Part shown: positions 6,981 through 9,369 of the stretch, in pieces | Numbering within the stretch: the stretch's first letter is position 1 | How the letters are laid out: each line of letters opens with the position of its first letter | From: Azohydromonas lata NBRC 102462 | GTDB lineage: Bacteria; Pseudomonadota; Gammaproteobacteria; Burkholderiales; Burkholderiaceae_C | Assembly (NCBI GenBank): GCA_945878385.1 | Contig: CAMCTE010000101.1 | Span: 1-9,369 of the forward strand | Reading direction: 5' to 3' | DNA length: 9,369 nucleotides | Notes under the pieces: generated by a model | What the model saw: only the letters and a program-made list of their open reading frames with translations | What the model was told of the DNA's origin: nothing | The model's database searches: none | Made by a program: the position numbers and the translations under genes

Positions 6981-7006
6981 GGCTGCCGCGGCCTGCCGCG
7001 GTGGCC
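6981..7006 (+). terminator. Possible terminator hairpin after kynU
   Basis: An 11-bp GC-rich stem with two G-T wobbles (6981-6991 with 6996-7006, loop CCTG) starts 3 nt after the kynU stop. The nearest T-run, TTTT at 7017-7020, is 11 nt beyond the stem, so classical intrinsic termination is uncertain. Confidence 0.35.
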
Positions 7007-7021
7007 CAGTCACCCATTTTC

Positions 7022-7042
7022 GGGGTGCCTTGACAGCACCCC
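7022..7042. promoter_or_regulatory. Perfect 7-bp inverted repeat with TTGACA in the loop
   Basis: GGGGTGC (7022-7028) and GCACCCC (7036-7042) are exact inverted arms around the 7-nt loop CTTGACA. The loop contains a perfect sigma-70 -35 hexamer. It could be an operator over the promoter of the CoA ligase gene or a second terminator hairpin for kynU; a U-tract is missing. Confidence 0.35.
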
Positions 7043-7059
7043 CACCCGGCCCGGACACT
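7030..7059 (+). promoter_or_regulatory. Candidate sigma-70 promoter of the CoA ligase gene
   Basis: TTGACA (7030-7035) is followed after 18 bp by GACACT (7054-7059), which matches three of six -10 positions including the last T. Transcription would start near 7066 and leave a leader of about 70 nt before ATG 7137. The -35 is perfect but the -10 is weak. Confidence 0.3.
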
Positions 7060-7136
7060 GAAAGATTGTCCTGGACGAAGTTGGTCCGACACTCCCACTC
7101 ACGCCCTTCCGCCCAACTTCCTGCCCGAGGCCGTCC

Positions 7137-8669
7137 ATGACCACCGCCACCCACCCGTTCCAAACGCTGCTGCAAGCCGGGCCCGACACAGCCGCCGCCA
7201 TTGCCGCTCCCGGCCGCCCCAAGCTCACCCATGCCGGGCTGCGCACGCTGGTGGCGCGCACCATCGCCCGCCTGAATGAACTGGGCGCTGGCCGCAATGA
7301 CCGCGTGGCCATCGTGTTGCCCAACGGCCCCGAGATGGCCACCTGCTTCCTGGCCTGTGCCAGCGGCACCACCAGCGCGCCGCTGAACCCGGCCTACCGT
7401 GCCGATGAGTTCGAGTTCTATCTCAGCGACCTGAACGCCAAGCTGCTGATCGTGGAGAAAGGCAGTTCAAGCCCTGCGGTAGAAGTGGCCGCTCGCTTGG
7501 GTGTGAAGATCATCGAACTGCACACCGCTGAAGGCGCGCCCGCAGGCGACTTCACCCTGCAGCCGCAGGAGGGCACCACTCCGCTTGCACCCGCAGCCCA
7601 GGGCGGCTGGAGCGAAACCTCGGACATCGGGATGGTGCTGCACACTTCGGGCACCACCTCGCGCCCCAAAATAGTGCCCTTGAGCGTGGGCAACCTGGCG
7701 GCCTCGGCGCGCAACATCCGCACCACGCTGCAATTCACCCCGGGCGACTGCGGCCTGAACATCATGCCGTTGTTCCACATCCACGGCCTGATCGCCGGGG
7801 TGCTGGCCCCCATCTCGGCCGGCTCGGAAGTGTTCTGCACGCCCGGCTTCAACGCCCTGAAGTTCTTCGCCTGGATGGACGAGGCCCACCCCACCTGGTA
7901 CACGGCCGTGCCCACCATGCACCAGGCCATCCTTCAGCGGGCCAAGGGCAATACCGAAGTGATCGCTCGCCATCCGCTGAGGTTCCTGCGCTCCTCGTCT
8001 TCGTCCATTCCGCCTCAGGTCATCCGCGAGCTCGAAGAGGTGTTCGGCGCCCCCTTGGTGGAAAGCTACGGCATGACCGAAGCCTGCCACCAGATGGCCG
8101 CCAACCCCCTGCCGCCGGCCATCCGCAAGCCTGGCACGGTGGGCGTGGCCGCCGGGCCTGAAGTGGCCATCATGCTCGACGGGCAACTGCTGCCCCGTGG
8201 CGAAACCGGCGAAATCGTGATCCGTGGCGACAACGTGACCGCCGGCTACGAGAACAACGAGAAGGCCAACGCCGAAGGATTCAGCAACGGCTGGTTCCGC
8301 ACCGGCGACCAGGGCGTGATGGACGCCGACGGCTACATCGGCATCACCGGCCGCCTGAAGGAAATCATCAACCGCGGCGGCGAAAAGATCAGCCCACGGG
8401 AAGTGGACGAGATTCTGATGGACCACGCCGCGGTGGCCCAGGTGGTGTGCTTTGGCATGCCCCACCCCAAGTTGGGTGAAGAGGTGGCCGCCGTGGTGGT
8501 GTTGCGCGAAGGCCACGCCGCCACCGAGAAGGACTTGCAGACTTTCGTGGCCACCCGGGCGGCCGACTTCAAGGTGCCCAAGAAAATCCTGTTCATGGAC
8601 GAGATCCCCAAGGGGGCCACGGGCAAGCTGCAGCGCATCGGTTTGGCGGCGAAGTTGGGACTGGCGTGA
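7137..8669 (+). CDS. AMP-forming acyl-CoA ligase, oxalate-CoA ligase (AAE3/Pcs60) type
   Basis: ANL-superfamily enzyme of 510 residues that activates a carboxylic acid with ATP to an acyl-AMP and then to the CoA ester, in the cytoplasm. Motifs: P-loop HTSGTTSRPKIVP (169-181), LNIMPLFHIHGLIAG, TWYTAVPTMHQAIL, YGMTEA (311-316), GWFRTGDQG with Asp391, GRLKEIINRGGEKISP hinge, and PKGATGKLQR with catalytic Lys497. The TTSRPK P-loop, PLFHIHGL, AVPTMHQ and SNPLPP-like NPLPP blocks are those I know from plant AAE3 and yeast Pcs60, which are oxalyl-CoA synthetases, so oxalate is the leading candidate substrate. No oxalyl-CoA decarboxylase lies in the window, and other short or branched acids are possible. 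Start ATG 7137 has GAGG 6 nt upstream. The P-loop Ile179 replaces the usual Gly and uses the rare codon ATA. A Bug-type binding protein gene follows in the same direction but after its own promoter-like region. Confidence 0.9.
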   Translation: MTTATHPFQTLLQAGPDTAAAIAAPGRPKLTHAGLRTLVARTIARLNELGAGRNDRVAIVLPNGPEMATCFLACASGTTSAPLNPAYRADEFEFYLSDLNAKLLIVEKGSSSPAVEVAARLGVKIIELHTAEGAPAGDFTLQPQEGTTPLAPAAQGGWSETSDIGMVLHTSGTTSRPKIVPLSVGNLAASARNIRTTLQFTPGDCGLNIMPLFHIHGLIAGVLAPISAGSEVFCTPGFNALKFFAWMDEAHPTWYTAVPTMHQAILQRAKGNTEVIARHPLRFLRSSSSSIPPQVIRELEEVFGAPLVESYGMTEACHQMAANPLPPAIRKPGTVGVAAGPEVAIMLDGQLLPRGETGEIVIRGDNVTAGYENNEKANAEGFSNGWFRTGDQGVMDADGYIGITGRLKEIINRGGEKISPREVDEILMDHAAVAQVVCFGMPHPKLGEEVAAVVVLREGHAATEKDLQTFVATRAADFKVPKKILFMDEIPKGATGKLQRIGLAAKLGLA

Positions 8670-8679
8670 AGCCGGCCGC

Positions 8680-8707
8680 TTGATTAAGCAATCGCTTAAT
8701 CCATATT
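8680..8707 (+). promoter_or_regulatory. Candidate promoter with operator in the spacer (Bug gene)
   Basis: TTGATT (8680-8685, four of six -35 positions) and CATATT (8702-8707, four of six -10 positions) are 16 bp apart. The spacer is almost wholly occupied by the palindrome at 8682-8701. The start would be near 8714, leaving a leader of about 130 nt. The local AT-rich composition contrasts with the genes around it. Confidence 0.4.
8682..8701. promoter_or_regulatory. Perfect palindromic operator candidate
   Basis: Arms GATTAAGC (8682-8689) and GCTTAATC (8694-8701) are exact inverted repeats around AATC. The AT-rich symmetrical form and the place between promoter hexamers fit a dimeric repressor site such as those of TetR- or GntR-type proteins. 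No T-run follows, which argues against a terminator for the ligase gene ending 12 bp before. Confidence 0.5.
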
Positions 8708-8730
8708 GCTGAAAGTTTCAATTTCATTAC

Positions 8731-8845
8731 TCAGGTGCTTTGCCTAGAGTCAGGATCCCTGGTGAGAAGTACCACCACCTGACCTAGACAAACAACACCA
8801 CCTTGCGGGCTGTCTTGCCGCACTGGCGGACGACAGGAGACAGCC
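8731..8845 (+). promoter_or_regulatory. Structured 5' leader of the Bug gene
   Basis: The untranslated stretch holds several inverted repeats: TCAGGTG (8731-8737) with CACCTGA (8776-8782), inside it CAGG/CCTG (8751-8761) and TGGTG/CACCA (8760-8777), and GGCTGTC (8808-8814) with GACAGCC (8839-8845). The last stem reaches the start codon. CCTAGA occurs as a direct repeat at 8743 and 8783. No known riboswitch class is recognised. Confidence 0.3.
8835..8839 (+). promoter_or_regulatory. Shine-Dalgarno of the Bug gene
   Basis: AGGAG with 6 nt to ATG 8846. Its last G is the first base of the 3' arm of the stem GGCTGTC/GACAGCC, so the site borders a possible hairpin. Confidence 0.7.
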
Positions 8846-9369
8846 ATGCCGCATCTTCCGCACCACCGGACGCACACCCCCGCACCCGTTGCACGGGCCC
8901 TCGCACGCCCCACCGGCGCGCCCCTTCGAACCCTCTTGGCCCTGGGTGCCACGGCCCTGGCCATCGGCCTGGGGCTGGGGGGCGCCAGCCGCGCCCACGC
9001 CGCGTGGGAGCCCACCAAGCCGGTGGAGTTCGTGGTGCCTGCCGGCACCGGTGGCGGCGCCGACCAGATGGCCCGTTTCATTCAGGGCGTGGTGGCCAAG
9101 CACAAGCTGATGAACCAGCCGATGGTGGTGCTGAACAAGAGCGGCGGCGCGGGTGCCGAGGGCTTTCTGGATGTGAAGAACGACAAGGGCAACCCGCACA
9201 AGATCGTCATCACGCTGAGCAACCTCTTCACCACGCCGTTGGCCACGGCCGTGCCCTTCAACTGGCGCGACATGACCCCCGTGGCCATGATGGCGCTGGA
9301 CCAGTTCGTGCTGTGGGTGAACGAAGAGTCGCCCCACAAGACCGCCAAGGCCTATTTCGAGGCGGTCAA
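8846..9369 (+). CDS. Bug/TctC-family periplasmic substrate-binding protein (partial)
   Basis: N-terminal 174 codons of a tripartite tricarboxylate transporter (TTT) binding protein; the reading frame stays open to the window edge, and full members are near 320-340 residues. It has a long signal peptide: a His/Pro/Arg-rich n-region, hydrophobic core LLALGATALAIGLGLGG and cleavage probably after AHA (residue 52). The mature start AWEPTKPVEFVVPAGTGGGADQMARF and the following KSGGAGAEGFLDV match the ligand-loop regions of Bug proteins. Such proteins bind carboxylates in the periplasm and pass them to TctAB-type permeases, though many Burkholderiales Bug proteins have no adjacent permease. ATG 8846 has AGGAG 6 nt upstream. 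It follows a CoA ligase gene in the same direction, which suits uptake and activation of one acid, but the 176-bp gap with its own promoter-like elements suggests separate regulation. Confidence 0.92.
   Translation, partial: MPHLPHHRTHTPAPVARALARPTGAPLRTLLALGATALAIGLGLGGASRAHAAWEPTKPVEFVVPAGTGGGADQMARFIQGVVAKHKLMNQPMVVLNKSGGAGAEGFLDVKNDKGNPHKIVITLSNLFTTPLATAVPFNWRDMTPVAMMALDQFVLWVNEESPHKTAKAYFEAV

Noticed and set aside
7467..8516. 349-codon open frame on the minus strand over the CoA ligase
   Set aside because: It is a His/Gly/Val-rich shadow of the ligase gene without any family motif.
8682..8701. The palindrome as an intrinsic terminator of the CoA ligase gene
   Set aside because: The stem is AT-rich and no T-run follows; its position between promoter-like hexamers fits an operator better.

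Overview
This is a GC-rich window (roughly two thirds G+C by eye) with tightly packed genes. It looks like the chromosome of a betaproteobacterium of the order Burkholderiales, perhaps a Comamonadaceae-type genome. The reasons are a Bug/TctC-type periplasmic binding protein, strong GC third-position bias, and the mix of CoA-dependent acid catabolism with an AlkB-type hydroxylase. The taxonomic call is inference; there is no rRNA or other marker here.

Layout, left to right. (1) 56-2003, plus strand: a two-gene unit of a class III (CaiB/BaiF) CoA-transferase and an NAD-type short-chain dehydrogenase, 31 nt apart and each with its own Shine-Dalgarno. (2) 2000-3031, minus strand: an integral-membrane non-haem di-iron AlkB-family hydroxylase. 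Its stop overlaps the dehydrogenase stop by 4 bp. (3) 3021-5402, plus strand: a TonB-dependent outer-membrane receptor with a Pro-Thr repeat linker. It diverges from the hydroxylase gene, and the annotated 5' ends overlap by 11 bp. (4) 5632-6978, plus: kynureninase (kynU), without the other kyn genes. (5) 7137-8669, plus: an acyl-CoA ligase of the oxalate-CoA ligase (AAE3/Pcs60) type. (6) 8846 to the right edge, plus: the N-terminal part of a Bug/TctC tripartite-tricarboxylate-transporter binding protein, cut by the window end.

Function as a whole. The window reads as a patchwork of small catabolic modules, not one pathway. The CoA-transferase and dehydrogenase suggest activation and oxidation of an organic acid. 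The CoA ligase and binding protein suggest capture and activation of a small carboxylate, possibly a dicarboxylate. The hydroxylase and receptor may handle a hydrophobic substrate, but only their arrangement supports pairing them. Kynureninase belongs to tryptophan breakdown (kynurenine to anthranilate plus alanine).

Non-coding DNA is scarce. The informative stretches are 5403-5631, 6979-7136 and 8670-8845. The last is AT-rich and holds a perfect 8-bp-arm palindrome inside a candidate promoter, followed by a long leader that can fold. I saw no tRNA, rRNA, CRISPR, insertion sequence or phage gene. I do not see a convincing novel multi-gene system. The items most worth a second look are the palindromes at 3060-3081 and 8682-8701, the 12-bp repeat in the receptor, and the orphan AlkB-like gene beside it.
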